DNA of 64,000 bases from Planctomyces sp. SH-PL14 (GCF_001610835.1 NZ_CP011270.1:3490001-3554000), one strand, 5' to 3'; positions 35,671 through 44,760 are shown, numbered from the stretch's first letter. Numbers and translations are program-made. Notes: a model not told the origin generated them from the letters alone.

Positions 35671-35899
35671 AGTCCCGACAGGGACGAAAGAAAATAGCCC
35701 ACCCTTTCAAGGGTGGGGATCAGAGCCCGAACTCAATCGAGTCCCGTCAGGGACGGCAGAACCTCCCGCGAAGTCCTTCAACGATTCAACACGAGACCGC
35801 CCGTCGGGTCTTTCGTCCCTGACGGGACTACCGAACGGAATCACGAAGCCCCGCCCCCGTTGAAACGGGGGGCGATTTTCGGTCGTCCCTGACGGGACT
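35671..35899. repeat. REP/BIME-like pair of inverted 85-bp units
   Basis: Four copies of the imperfect palindrome GTCCCGTCAGGGAC lie at 35671, 35740, 35814 and 35884. The first two face one way and enclose a hairpin CCACCCTTTCAAGGGTGG (35699-35716); the last two face the other way and enclose CCCCCGTTGAAACGGGGG (35854-35871). Each unit reads AGTCCCGNCAGGGACGANNG then AAAAT, followed by the hairpin with loop TTTCAA, so both stems differ in sequence yet stay paired. The cluster fills the gap between the DUF1549 and DUF1501 genes. Bases 35580-35625 before it are a GTCAG-rich low-complexity patch. Confidence 0.8.
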
Positions 35900-35935
35900 T
35901 CATACATCTCGCCCCATCCCTCCCCGAGACCTCCC

Positions 35936-37225
35936 ATGAAAGCTCACTACGCCTGCCAGTCCGATGAGCACCGTGTGGCGCGCCGCCAGTTCCTGGGGGA
36001 TCTCGTCGCCGGGACGTCGGCCGTCGTCGGGGGACTCGGTCTCCTGGCCCGTCCCGCCGCCGCGGAGCAGCTGGCGAAGGCCCAGAAGCGGATCCTCGTC
36101 GTCAACATGCACGGCGGGCTGAGCCAGCTCGAAAGCTGGGACCCCAAGCCGGGGGCCGACACCGGCGGGCCGTTCCGGGCCATCGCCACCTCGGTCCCAG
36201 GGATCCACATCAGCGAGCTGCTGCCGATGACCGCGCAGCAGATGCATCACATGTGTCTCATCCGCGGCGTCAACACCGCCGAGGACGACCACGGCAAGGG
36301 GGCCTACATGATGATGACGGGGCGACGTCAGTCCCCCGCCTCCGACTTCCCCCAGCTCGGCGCGGTCGCGGCCAAGGCCCTCTGCCCGGAAACGAGCTCG
36401 CTCCCCGGCCACATCGTGGTCACGCCGGGCGGCGGAGGAGGCCGCGGGAACGACTCCGCCTATCTCGGCCCCCGGTACTCAAGCATCGCGATGGGGAACG
36501 GCAACCCGCCGCAGAACACGACCCGCCCGGCCAACATTACCGACCAGATGGACGCGGCCCGCAACGACTTCCGCCGGAAGGTCAACGACCGGTTCCTGAA
36601 CCGCCGCCGCAGCGCCGTGACCGACGCCTACACCTACTCGTACGAGCAGGCCCAGCAGCTCATGGCGCAGCGGGAGGTGTTCGACGTCACGAAGGAGCCG
36701 GCCGAGGATGTCGAGCGGTACGGCAAGCACGACTTCGGCCGGCACTGCCTGCTCGCCCGCCGGCTCCTGGAGAAGGGGATCACCTTCGTCCAGGTCTCGC
36801 ACTCGAACTACGACTCGCACCACGAGAACTTCAACTTCCACATCGAGCAGCTCGGTGAATGGGACCGTTCCTTCGCCACGCTGATCGGGGACCTCGCCGC
36901 GCGGGGGATGCTCGACAGCACGCTCGTCGTCGTCCTCTCGGAGTTCGGCCGGACGCCGGGAATCAATCAGGCCTTCGGGCGGGACCACTGGTCAAAGGCG
37001 TGGTCGGTGGCTCTCGCCGGGACCGGGATCAAGCGGGGCTCGGTCTTCGGCAAGACGAACGCCAACGGCACGGAAGTCTCGGAGGGACAGGTCGATCACG
37101 GCCAGCTGTTCCACACCTACCTGCAGGCGTGCGGCGTCGACACGACCGGCTCCTTCGACATCAACGGCCGAGCGATGCCGATCGCCGATCCCGCCGTGCA
37201 GGTCATCAAGGACGTGCTGGCGTAA
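35936..37225 (+). CDS. DUF1501 family protein (Tat-exported)
   Basis: A 429-residue protein of the DUF1501 family, an alkaline-phosphatase-like/sulfatase-like fold. The twin-arginine signal is ARRQFLGDLVAGTSAVVGGL. Conserved segments are ILVVNMHGGLSQLESWDPKP, CLIRGVNTAEDDHGKGAYMM, LARRLLEKGITFVQVS, LIGDLAARGMLDSTLVVVLS followed by EFGRTPG, and GRDHWSKAWSVALAGTGIKR, which supply putative metal-binding D, E and H residues. DUF1501 genes normally pair with DUF1549/DUF1553 genes, as here. Their substrate is unproven. The WD40 gene follows after 65 bp. Confidence 0.92.
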   Translation: MKAHYACQSDEHRVARRQFLGDLVAGTSAVVGGLGLLARPAAAEQLAKAQKRILVVNMHGGLSQLESWDPKPGADTGGPFRAIATSVPGIHISELLPMTAQQMHHMCLIRGVNTAEDDHGKGAYMMMTGRRQSPASDFPQLGAVAAKALCPETSSLPGHIVVTPGGGGGRGNDSAYLGPRYSSIAMGNGNPPQNTTRPANITDQMDAARNDFRRKVNDRFLNRRRSAVTDAYTYSYEQAQQLMAQREVFDVTKEPAEDVERYGKHDFGRHCLLARRLLEKGITFVQVSHSNYDSHHENFNFHIEQLGEWDRSFATLIGDLAARGMLDSTLVVVLSEFGRTPGINQAFGRDHWSKAWSVALAGTGIKRGSVFGKTNANGTEVSEGQVDHGQLFHTYLQACGVDTTGSFDINGRAMPIADPAVQVIKDVLA

Positions 37226-37290
37226 AGCGATCCACCGGTCTCCAAACGGCCTTTCCCCACCTGGCCCCTGGCACCTAACCCCTCCCTCTC

Positions 37291-38310
37291 ATGCTCGACG
37301 TCAAACAAGCCCACGTCGCCACGCAGTTTGGACACGACCGGCCGATGATCGCGTGCCGGTTCGATCCGCTGGGGCGGTATGTCTTCGCCGGGGCGCAGGA
37401 TCACAACCTGATCCGGTTCACGCTCGGCGAGGCGGACGGCAAGAAGCAGCTCTTCGCCGGGGCTCACGAGTCGTGGGTCATGGCGATCGCCTTCTCCAAG
37501 GACGGCGGGCAGGTCATCTCCGGCGGCGGGGATGGCCGGATCGTGTGGTGGGAGACGGCGGCCACCGGGACGGAGGCCGCCGCGCCGAAGCCGCTCCGCA
37601 CGGTCGAGGCCCACAAGGGGTGGATCCGGGCGCTGGCGGTGAGTCCGGACGGGCAGTTCCTGGCGACGGGGGGGAACGACCTCGTCGTCCGGAGCTGGAA
37701 GATGGCGGACGGGACGCTGGTCCGTGAGCTGCCGGGGCATGAGAAGCACGTCTACTCGCTGGAGTTCCACCCGGGAGGGCAGTTCCTGCTGTCGGCGGAC
37801 CTGGCCTGTTATGTGAAGCAGTGGGATCTGGCGACGGGGCAGGCGGCGCGGACCTTTGATGGCAAGACGCTGCGGTATTACGACGCCGGGTTCCTGGCGG
37901 ATTACGGGGGGATTCGGGGGATGGCGGTCAGCGGGAACAGTGAGTTCCTGGTGGCGTGCGGACTGCATAAATGCACGAATGCGTTTGCCGGGGTGAATGA
38001 GCCGCACGCCATGCTGTTCCGCTGGGACAATCAGGAGGTGGTGCGGTCGTTCATTGCCGATGGGATTCCGAACGGTCTGCTGTGGCGGATCCGGTTCCTG
38101 TCAGACGGGACGGCGATGGCGGTGTCTGGCGGAGCGTCGGGGGGGCATCTGCTGTTCTGGAAGGCGGATGCGGACAAGGATTTTCATCGGTTGGGTCTGC
38201 CGGGTCTGGCGCGGGATCTGGACCTGCATCCGGATGGACTGCAGGTGGCGACGGCCCATTTCGACCATCAGATCCGCATCGTGAAGCTGATAGCCAAGGC
38301 GCCGGCATAA
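37291..38310 (+). CDS. WD40 repeat protein
   Basis: A 339-residue WD40 beta-propeller without a signal peptide. Blades are visible at HDRPMIACRFDPLGRYVFAG, AHESWVMAIAFSKDGGQVIS then GGGDGRIVWWE, AHKGWIRALAVSPDGQFLAT then GGNDLVVRSW, and HEKHVYSLEFHPGGQFLLSA then DLACYVKQWD, with two or three weaker ones to the C-terminus. It is probably a protein-interaction platform; the DUF1549-DUF1501-WD40 order suggests one functional group. R1 copy F begins 5 bp after its stop. Confidence 0.88.
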   Translation: MLDVKQAHVATQFGHDRPMIACRFDPLGRYVFAGAQDHNLIRFTLGEADGKKQLFAGAHESWVMAIAFSKDGGQVISGGGDGRIVWWETAATGTEAAAPKPLRTVEAHKGWIRALAVSPDGQFLATGGNDLVVRSWKMADGTLVRELPGHEKHVYSLEFHPGGQFLLSADLACYVKQWDLATGQAARTFDGKTLRYYDAGFLADYGGIRGMAVSGNSEFLVACGLHKCTNAFAGVNEPHAMLFRWDNQEVVRSFIADGIPNGLLWRIRFLSDGTAMAVSGGASGGHLLFWKADADKDFHRLGLPGLARDLDLHPDGLQVATAHFDHQIRIVKLIAKAPA

Positions 38311-38314
38311 GCCG

Positions 38315-38529
38315 TTCTTGCCGGCACAGCGTCGCCGGCTCAAACCCAATGTGCGACGGCCGCCGGGGTCAAGGGGGTCTCACCCCCTTGCCGCCGGAGG
38401 CGCTTCTATGCGGAACCGTGGTACACAACGGGCGTCCGCCTTGTGGGACGGTGCTCCACGGGCCAGGCCTCCGGCGGGCAAAGGGGCGTTGCCCCTCTGC
38501 ACTCCCCACCAGGGTGCCCCTGGACCCGG
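38315..38529 (-). repeat. R1 dispersed structured repeat, copy F (internal deletion)
   Basis: A short R1 copy, reverse orientation, between the convergent WD40 and glnE genes. It keeps hairpins 1, 2 and 3 and both long-range arms but lacks about 105 bp of the middle region (from the GGAACCGGCGTTGA word to the CATCTCTCGAC word of other copies). The loss leaves all paired parts intact. Confidence 0.9.
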
Positions 38530-38539
38530 TGAAAAGCAG

Positions 38540-41500
38540 TCAGGCTTGGCCTTTGCGACGGCTCGCCTTCTTGACAGCCTTCTTTGGCACGGCCTCCACC
38601 GGCGGCGGCGCCTCCACACTCACCACCGCACTCCGCGGCGTAATCCGATGAAACAACCGGTCCGCAATCTGCCGGACCGCCGCCGAATACTGCTCAATAT
38701 CCCGCCCCAGATCCTTCGTATCATTAAACAGCTTCATCCGCCGCACGAGGAACTCATACTCGTCCGACTCCGCCGACGGCACCGTCAGGTCCCGCGCATC
38801 CCCCCGCACAATCCGCAGCGCATCAATCAGCCGCCGAAGAAACCGATACGCATCGCGAAGCTCGATCCGCTCCGCCGTCGTCAAGATCCCCGCCTGCTCC
38901 AGCTCCTTCATCACCTCGCGGGTATTGGTCACCCGCAGGTTCGGAAACTCCGCGCCGTAAGTGATCTGCAGCCCCTGAACGAGATACTCGATATCCACCA
39001 GCCCCCCGGGACTGAGCTTGGCATTGAACGTCCCGGGAGTGACGTGCTGAGTAATCTGCTTCTGCCGCATGGCCCGCATCGCCGCCACATCGAACGGCGC
39101 ACCGGTGTAGATCAGCCGGTCGCGGACCGCCACAACCTGCTCCGCAAACTCCGGCGACCCGCCGATCGGCCGCAGCCGGACCAGCGCCTGCCGCTCGAAC
39201 GGCCACGCCGGCCCCGCCGGCCCAAAGTACCGCTCGAACGTCTCCACCGACACCGCCAGGCTCCCCGCGCGGCCATACGGACGCAGCCGCAGATCGATCT
39301 CGAAGATCCCCTGCCGACGCGCATCGATCGCCTTCCGGAACATGTCGATCAGCCGGTCAAAGAACTCCGTGTTGCCGGTCGGACTCGCTCCGTCGGTCTG
39401 CCCGTCGTGCTCATACAGGAACAGCAGCTCGATGTCGGAAGCGAACCCCAGCTCCCGCCCGCCACACTTCCCGAGCGCACAGACACAGAACCGGCACTCC
39501 TCCCCCCCCGCAGTCCGCGGCAGACCATGCGCGGCAGTCAGCTCCTCGAGCGAGATCCGGACCGCCGCGTTCACGACCGTTTCGGCGATGTCGGTCAGCT
39601 CGCGGGAGAACAGCGCAAAGTGCGGCTGGGCGTTCGTGATGTGCCGCAGGTCGACCCGCAGCATCTCGCGGTCCTTGAACAGATTCAGCGCCGCCCGCCG
39701 GGCCTCGAAGGTCTCCGCCGCCGCCAGCTGCGCGTCGAGCTCGCGAGTGAGGTCATCGAGCGTCTTCCGCTGCTTGAGAGCGGTCACGTCGGTGACGACC
39801 GGGAACAGGTTCCGGTGCTGGAGCTTGAGAAAGTCGGCCCAAAGGAACTCGCTCATCCCCATCAGCCGCGAGAGCGTCTCCAGCACCTCCGGCTGGTGGA
39901 GTGAAGCGAGCGAATCGAGCCAGTCGGGCTGTTCGAAGAGCTGCGCCAGGAACTCCCGGAAGTGCAGGAGGGCGGTCTCGGGATTGGGGCACTGCGGCAG
40001 CAGGTGCGTGAAGTGCTTGATGAGCACCACCGCCGCCCGCAGCTCGTTGATCCGCTTGAAGTCGAGGATCTTCTGCCCGTGGCGGTCCGTCACGTAGAGC
40101 GTGTCGTGGATCTGGTTCCGCTGCGACTGGATGATGACCTTCTGGATCGAGATCTCGGTCAGCGCCAGCGCGTTCGTCAGCTCGTAGAGGAAGCCCGGCG
40201 TATCCTCTGCCCGGATGTGGAGGACGGTCGCGTCGGGGGCGGCGTTGTTGTCGATCGTGATGCTGACCGGCAGCAGCGTCCGGCCGTCGACCCCCGCCGG
40301 ATCGATCGACTGCGCCACGCGGCGGGCCAGCCGCGCCGGGATGTCCTGGGCATGCTCCCCCCGCATCCGCTGCAGAAGATCCTGCAGCTCCTGCTCATAG
40401 CGTGTCCAGATCTCCGGCGGCGGGTTCGGGTTCGAGGGCCGGACCAGGAAGACGTTGATGAACTTCCGCCGCCGCCGGACGGTCGGAGGCATGCCGGGGC
40501 TGCTCATGAGCCGCTCGGGAATCTCGGCCCCGGTCAGGACGAAGCCCGACTGGATGTCGATCCCGTGGACCACCATCAGCCCGCACATGACCGACAGCTC
40601 CCCGAGCTGGTCGTACCCCACGAGCGTCAGCTCCCACAGCCCCTCGGTTCGGGGGGTGGCGCGGACCCGGACGATCCGGTCGTCCCTCAGCTCCTGGAGC
40701 ATCTCCAGGTGCCGCCGGGTCTGCTCCGGCGAATAGACGTCCTGATAGGAGGCGGCCGCGTCCCCCAGATGCAGGTTCACCGAAGCCGGCACGTTCCGGA
40801 CCGGCGAGGCCGTCGCCTCCTTCCGGTCGAGGATGTACTTCTCGAAGATCCCGCGGATCGCCCGGCAGTGCCCTTCGAAGTGCTGCAGGAACCCCGCCGC
40901 GCCGGCGAAGTCGAGCCGGCCCGCCAGATAGGCCAGCTCGCGGGGATTGTCCGGGAGTGCGTGCTCCGCCTGGTTGTGCAGGAGCTGCAGGGCATGCTCG
41001 ACCGTCCGCAGGAAGACGTACCCGCCGGAGAGCTGCCGGTATTCGTCGGCCTGGATGAAGTCGAACTCCGCCAGCCGGATCAGCCCGTCGAGCGTCCCCT
41101 TGCTGCGGAGGCGGCGTTCCCGGCCGCCGTAGGCGAGCTGCAGGTACTGGGTCAGGAACTCGACGTCGCGGATGCTCCCCTTCCCCCCTTTGACCTGCCC
41201 CCACAGCCGGCCGCTCCGTTCCAGCGCGGTCTCGATCCCCGCCTTCATGTCCCGGACGCTCTCGCGGACCTCGTCGGGCTCCACGTCGAAGATGATGTCG
41301 TCGATCTTGTTGAGGGCCTTGTAGCCCAGCATCAGGTTCCCGGCGATGGGCCGCGCCTTGAGCAGCGCCTGCTTCTCCCAGAGCTGCCCGTTCTTCTTGA
41401 GGTAGTCGAGGTACGACGCGACCGTGCAGACGAGCGGGCCGGACTTCCCCCACGGCCGCAGCCGCATGTCGACGCGGTACATGAACCCGAGGGCCGTCGC

Positions 41501-42331
41501 CTCGGTCATGGCCCGGATCAGCTTCTGCCCGATCCCCCAGTACCGCTCCGCCTCCTTCTCGCACAGGAAGACGAAGTCGAGGTCCGAGCTGTAGTTCAGC
41601 TCCTCGCCCCCGAGCTTGCCGAACGCCAGGACGACGAAGTCCTCCGCCGCGATCCCGGTCTCCTTGCGGATGAACCCCAGGCAGACCTGCGTCATCGCGT
41701 CCGCCAGCAGGGCAAGCTGCAGCGTGACCGCCTTGAGGTCCATCAGGCCGAAGGTGTCGCAGGCGGCCAGCCGCAGCGTCTCCCACTGCTGGAACCGCCG
41801 GACCGCCATCAGCCGCTCGTCGTAGGTCCCGCACGGCTCGGCCGCCTTCCTGGCCTCTTCGGCAAAGCGCTCGCGGCTCTTGATCTCCGGCAGCCGCTGG
41901 TGCTGCGTCAGCCGGTCGAGGTAGCCGGGGTTCCGCAGCAGGATCTCGGTCAGGAACTGGCTCCCGACGAACAGCTTCACCAGGATCTCGACCGACCGCG
42001 GCTGGTCCGCCAGCTTGCGGTAGAGCGCCAGCCGGTCCGGCTCCTGGAAGACGAACCGCTCGAAGTTGATGAGCGAACTGTCGGCCGAGGCGGCGTCGGT
42101 GAAGGCGTAGAGCAGCGGCAGGAGCAGGCGGACGAACTCCCCCCGCTCGTTCTCCCCGGCGGCGAGTTTGCGGAGCCGCCGCAGCGCCTGCGGAGGCTGC
42201 TCGAACCCGACCGGCGCCAGGAAGGCGAGCGCCTCCTCGTCGGACATCCCGTCGCCGCCCCCCCCGCCCCCGTCGGCGACGAACCGCTGCAGGGCGTCTT
42301 CGGCGAACAGCGGACGATCGGACGAAGGCAT
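38540..42331 (-). CDS. glnE: Glutamine synthetase adenylyltransferase/deadenylylase with ACT-like inserts
   Basis: A 1263-residue protein; typical GlnE has about 950. GlnE attaches and removes AMP on glutamine synthetase. The first nucleotidyltransferase half has AFGKLGGEELNYSSDLDFVF (236-255, aspartates 250 and 252) and RVDMRLRPWGKSGPL. The second has GKCGGRELGFASDIELLFLY (954-973) and EIDLRLRPYGRAG; here the second metal-ligand position is E968, not Asp. Between them two ACT-like segments occur: ELTLVGYDQLGELSVMCGLM (567-586) and VLHIRAEDTPGFLYELTNAL (703-722) with IHDTLYVTDRHGQKILD, like the C-terminus of GlnD. This suggests built-in glutamine sensing. Lys/Arg-rich tail. Convergent with the WD40 gene. 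Confidence 0.9.
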   Translation of the reverse strand: MPSSDRPLFAEDALQRFVADGGGGGGDGMSDEEALAFLAPVGFEQPPQALRRLRKLAAGENERGEFVRLLLPLLYAFTDAASADSSLINFERFVFQEPDRLALYRKLADQPRSVEILVKLFVGSQFLTEILLRNPGYLDRLTQHQRLPEIKSRERFAEEARKAAEPCGTYDERLMAVRRFQQWETLRLAACDTFGLMDLKAVTLQLALLADAMTQVCLGFIRKETGIAAEDFVVLAFGKLGGEELNYSSDLDFVFLCEKEAERYWGIGQKLIRAMTEATALGFMYRVDMRLRPWGKSGPLVCTVASYLDYLKKNGQLWEKQALLKARPIAGNLMLGYKALNKIDDIIFDVEPDEVRESVRDMKAGIETALERSGRLWGQVKGGKGSIRDVEFLTQYLQLAYGGRERRLRSKGTLDGLIRLAEFDFIQADEYRQLSGGYVFLRTVEHALQLLHNQAEHALPDNPRELAYLAGRLDFAGAAGFLQHFEGHCRAIRGIFEKYILDRKEATASPVRNVPASVNLHLGDAAASYQDVYSPEQTRRHLEMLQELRDDRIVRVRATPRTEGLWELTLVGYDQLGELSVMCGLMVVHGIDIQSGFVLTGAEIPERLMSSPGMPPTVRRRRKFINVFLVRPSNPNPPPEIWTRYEQELQDLLQRMRGEHAQDIPARLARRVAQSIDPAGVDGRTLLPVSITIDNNAAPDATVLHIRAEDTPGFLYELTNALALTEISIQKVIIQSQRNQIHDTLYVTDRHGQKILDFKRINELRAAVVLIKHFTHLLPQCPNPETALLHFREFLAQLFEQPDWLDSLASLHQPEVLETLSRLMGMSEFLWADFLKLQHRNLFPVVTDVTALKQRKTLDDLTRELDAQLAAAETFEARRAALNLFKDREMLRVDLRHITNAQPHFALFSRELTDIAETVVNAAVRISLEELTAAHGLPRTAGGEECRFCVCALGKCGGRELGFASDIELLFLYEHDGQTDGASPTGNTEFFDRLIDMFRKAIDARRQGIFEIDLRLRPYGRAGSLAVSVETFERYFGPAGPAWPFERQALVRLRPIGGSPEFAEQVVAVRDRLIYTGAPFDVAAMRAMRQKQITQHVTPGTFNAKLSPGGLVDIEYLVQGLQITYGAEFPNLRVTNTREVMKELEQAGILTTAERIELRDAYRFLRRLIDALRIVRGDARDLTVPSAESDEYEFLVRRMKLFNDTKDLGRDIEQYSAAVRQIADRLFHRITPRSAVVSVEAPPPVEAVPKKAVKKASRRKGQA

Positions 42332-42359
42332 TGGGAGAAGGACTGGGGACTAGGGTCGA

Positions 42360-42420
42360 ACAACTCGGGGCGGGAAACGGATGGCGGAGAACTGACGACT
42401 GACAACTGTGAACCAAGGAC
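42360..42420. repeat. Low-complexity GACGACTGACAACTG-type patch
   Basis: CTGACGACTGACAACTGTGA and neighbouring words belong to a GTCAG/CTGAC-rich class of intergenic filler also seen at 35580-35625, 43236-43342 and 44690-44760. It lies in the 256-bp gap upstream of glnE and the DUF1080 gene; no gene is seen there. Confidence 0.5.
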
Positions 42421-42587
42421 CCGGCCATCATTGAAAGTTGCCTCGCAATTGCAACTCCGGCGCGTCCCGGTCAAATTCTTGTGGAATCCACTGCGGCGGC
42501 GTGCTGGAGTGGATTCGGCGCGCGGCTTCGCCAGAAGGCCGCGGCCCGGTCTTTCGGTTGTCGATCTAGAGAGAAAGCAGGTGTCTC

Positions 42588-43232
42588 GTGTCGCGTAAGA
42601 CGTTGGCCGCGCTCGCGCTGGTCGCATTCGGATTCACTGCCCCCGTGACGGTCCCGGCGGCGGACAAGGTCGAAGAGGGCTTCAAGGTGATCTTCGACGG
42701 CAAGAGCCTCGACGGCTGGAAGATCAACGAGAAGAAGGAGACCTGGACCCTCAAGGACGGCATGCTGATCGCCAAGGGGGACCGAAGCCACATCTTCTAC
42801 GTCGGCGACGACAAGCCGTTCAAGAACTTCGAGCTCAAGGTCGACTGCAAGGCCGAGAACAACAGCAACGGCGGGATCTACTTCCACACGAAGTTCCAGG
42901 AAGAGGGCTGGCCGAAGTACGGCTTCGAGGCCCAGGTCAACAACTCCTACAACTCCGATCCGCGGAAGTCCGGAAGCCTCTACGCCGTCTCCGATGTCAA
43001 GGAGCAGCACATTCCGGACGGCGAGTGGTGGACCGAGACGATCACCGTCAAGGACAAGCACGTCACGATCAAGCTCAACGACAAGGTCGTGGTCGACTAC
43101 GAAGAGCCGGCCGACAAGGTCGCGGGGAACGACTTCACCCGCAAGATCGACAGCGGCACCTTCGCCCTCCAGGGGCACGATCCCGGCAGCACCGTGTACT
43201 ACAAGAACATCCGCGTGAAGCGGCTGGACTAG
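42588..43232 (+). CDS. DUF1080 (3-keto-disaccharide hydrolase-like) secreted protein
   Basis: A 214-residue protein with a signal peptide ([20 protein letters not shown]). [54 protein letters not shown] and a closing [13 protein letters not shown] are the DUF1080 signature, a concanavalin-like beta-sandwich. Members include 3-keto-disaccharide hydrolases, and the family is greatly expanded in this phylum. The GTG start at 42588 follows AGAAAGCAGGTGTCTC. It is the only gene of its kind in the window and appears monocistronic. Confidence 0.92.
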   Translation: MSRKTLAALALVAFGFTAPVTVPAADKVEEGFKVIFDGKSLDGWKINEKKETWTLKDGMLIAKGDRSHIFYVGDDKPFKNFELKVDCKAENNSNGGIYFHTKFQEEGWPKYGFEAQVNNSYNSDPRKSGSLYAVSDVKEQHIPDGEWWTETITVKDKHVTIKLNDKVVVDYEEPADKVAGNDFTRKIDSGTFALQGHDPGSTVYYKNIRVKRLD

Positions 43233-43235
43233 AGC

Positions 43236-43342
43236 TTTCAGCGGTCAGCCGTCCGCTTTCAGCGGGAGCCGGCGCGCCGTTCCGCGGCGTTGCCCCTTCT
43301 TGCTGATTGCTGCCGGCTGATAGCTGACCGCTCAGCGCACTC
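43236..43342. repeat. Low-complexity TTTCAGCGGTCAGC patch
   Basis: Tandem and inverted words such as TTTCAGCGGTCAGCC, TTTCAGCGGG and GCTGATAGCTGACCGCTCAG fill the gap before the TadG-like gene. The pairing of CAGCGGTCAGC with GCTGACCGCT can form a hairpin across about 90 bases. Confidence 0.5.
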
Positions 43343-43343
43343 G

Positions 43344-44681
43344 ATGCAAACCCGATCCCGCATTCATCGCTCGTCCTCCCTCCACGCTCGGCATCGGAGC
43401 CGCGGCGGCATCCTCTTCCTCGTCTCCCTCTTCGTGATGCTGGGGATGACGATGCTGCTGGTGGCGATCATCAACATCGCCCGGCAGATCGACGACAAGG
43501 TCCGCCGCCAGAACGCCGCCGACGCCGCGACCCGCTCCGGGGCCGGAATGCTGGCCCGCGGGATGAACCAGGTCGCCTTCGCCAACCACCTGGAGGGGGA
43601 CGTCTTCGCCCTCGCCGCGCTGACCTACGGCCTGGAGGGGATCGACGATCCCTACGCCCGGCAGTACGCGCCGCTGCGGCCGCTCTTCGAACAGATCCTC
43701 GCCGAGCGGGCGGTCGGCGAGTACCGCTTCGACGTCCTCCAGCAGACCCCGCTCCTCGCGCAGCAGACCGCGGGCGAGATCTCGCGGCGGCACGGCCTTC
43801 CGAACGGCGCCGGAGGAGGGGGCCCGACCGGGTCCACCTCGACGCTCAACGCCCTGCTGTGGACGAACCAGCTCGTCGTCATCGGAAACGACCCGAGCCT
43901 GGAGACCGGCTACGCCACCCGGACGCTGCCGGTCATCGACCTGGAACGGGATCTCCCTCCCCAGGACGCTGGCGTGCCGCTCGATCCGACGATCGCCGCG
44001 CTCCAGCAGGACGCGGTCGACGAGCGGAACCGGATGGCCCGCGGGGCGCTTTCGGCCTGGCTGGCCGAGATCCGGTACTACTACTACCGGATGGACCCGC
44101 TCAATCCTCCGCCGATGCCGCCGCAGATCCGCGACCGTTCCCGGGAGCGGCTGCGGCAACTGCTCGAAGACGAGTACCCGACGAACAACATCCCCGCCAT
44201 GTTCCGGCCGGACAACGGCAACCCGCTGACGAGCGGAAACGACCCGCGGTACTTCGAGTACGTCGGGATCGTCTATGGACAGCACCGGGCCGAGGAGGGG
44301 ACGGCGCTCTTCCAGAGTCCTCTCCGCCGCACGTCGAATCCCCTCGCCTACGCCCAGGCCCGGGTCTTCGTCCCCAAGAGACGCGAGCAGTTCCGGAATC
44401 TCTCCTACACCGGAACCAACGGAACGCTCGTGGAGGAGATCGGGTGGGAGGTCTACTACACGAGCCTGGGGGGGAGCCGCAGCGGCCCCTATCCCAACAC
44501 GGACGACTGGCCGCAGGACTGGAACACGTTCACGCAGAACTGGACGGTGCAGCTCGTCCCCGCCACCTCGCAGGCGGTCCCGGTCCTGCTGCAGACCCCT
44601 CCGCCGGGCGTCCAGGGATTCCAGATGCCGAACCTGACCGGCACCGACTGGCAGCAGTTCAACCTGCTCAATACGCACTGA
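43344..44681 (+). CDS. TadE/TadG-like membrane-anchored protein
   Basis: A 445-residue protein with an Arg/Ser-rich N-terminus, one hydrophobic helix (GGILFLVSLFVMLGMTMLLV then AIINIARQIDD, residues 25-55) and a large extracytoplasmic part. The helix-plus-QNAADAATRSGAGMLARGMN arrangement is the mark of TadG/TadE-like pilus-assembly proteins, where the AADAAA motif follows the membrane helix. The body is Pro/Arg/Tyr-rich (AEIRYYYYRMDPLNPPPMPP) and unlike known TadG C-termini. No other tad genes are near. The ATG at 43344 is preferred over 43290. Confidence 0.72.
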   Translation: MQTRSRIHRSSSLHARHRSRGGILFLVSLFVMLGMTMLLVAIINIARQIDDKVRRQNAADAATRSGAGMLARGMNQVAFANHLEGDVFALAALTYGLEGIDDPYARQYAPLRPLFEQILAERAVGEYRFDVLQQTPLLAQQTAGEISRRHGLPNGAGGGGPTGSTSTLNALLWTNQLVVIGNDPSLETGYATRTLPVIDLERDLPPQDAGVPLDPTIAALQQDAVDERNRMARGALSAWLAEIRYYYYRMDPLNPPPMPPQIRDRSRERLRQLLEDEYPTNNIPAMFRPDNGNPLTSGNDPRYFEYVGIVYGQHRAEEGTALFQSPLRRTSNPLAYAQARVFVPKRREQFRNLSYTGTNGTLVEEIGWEVYYTSLGGSRSGPYPNTDDWPQDWNTFTQNWTVQLVPATSQAVPVLLQTPPPGVQGFQMPNLTGTDWQQFNLLNTH

Positions 44682-44689
44682 GAGTTTTC

Positions 44690-44760
44690 AGTCTTCCGTT
44701 GTCAGTTTTCCGTCGCAACGCGTCCGGATTGACACTGACGACTGAAAACGGACAACTCAC
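44690..44760. repeat. Inverted TTTTCAGT/ACTGAAAA patch
   Basis: GTTTTCAGTCTTCCGTTGTC at 44693 and ACTGACGACTGAAAACGGAC near 44736 form an imperfect inverted repeat just after the TadG-like gene, so it may serve as a terminator-like hairpin. Same low-complexity class as 35580, 42360 and 43236. Confidence 0.5.

Noticed and set aside
35671-35899. A CRISPR array from the evenly recurring GTCCCGTCAGGGAC words
   Set aside because: Only four repeats, in opposing orientations, with unequal spacing and hairpins between them; no cas genes.
43344-44681. A complete tad pilus locus
   Set aside because: Only one TadG-like gene is present; no tadA, tadB, tadC or flp gene is nearby.
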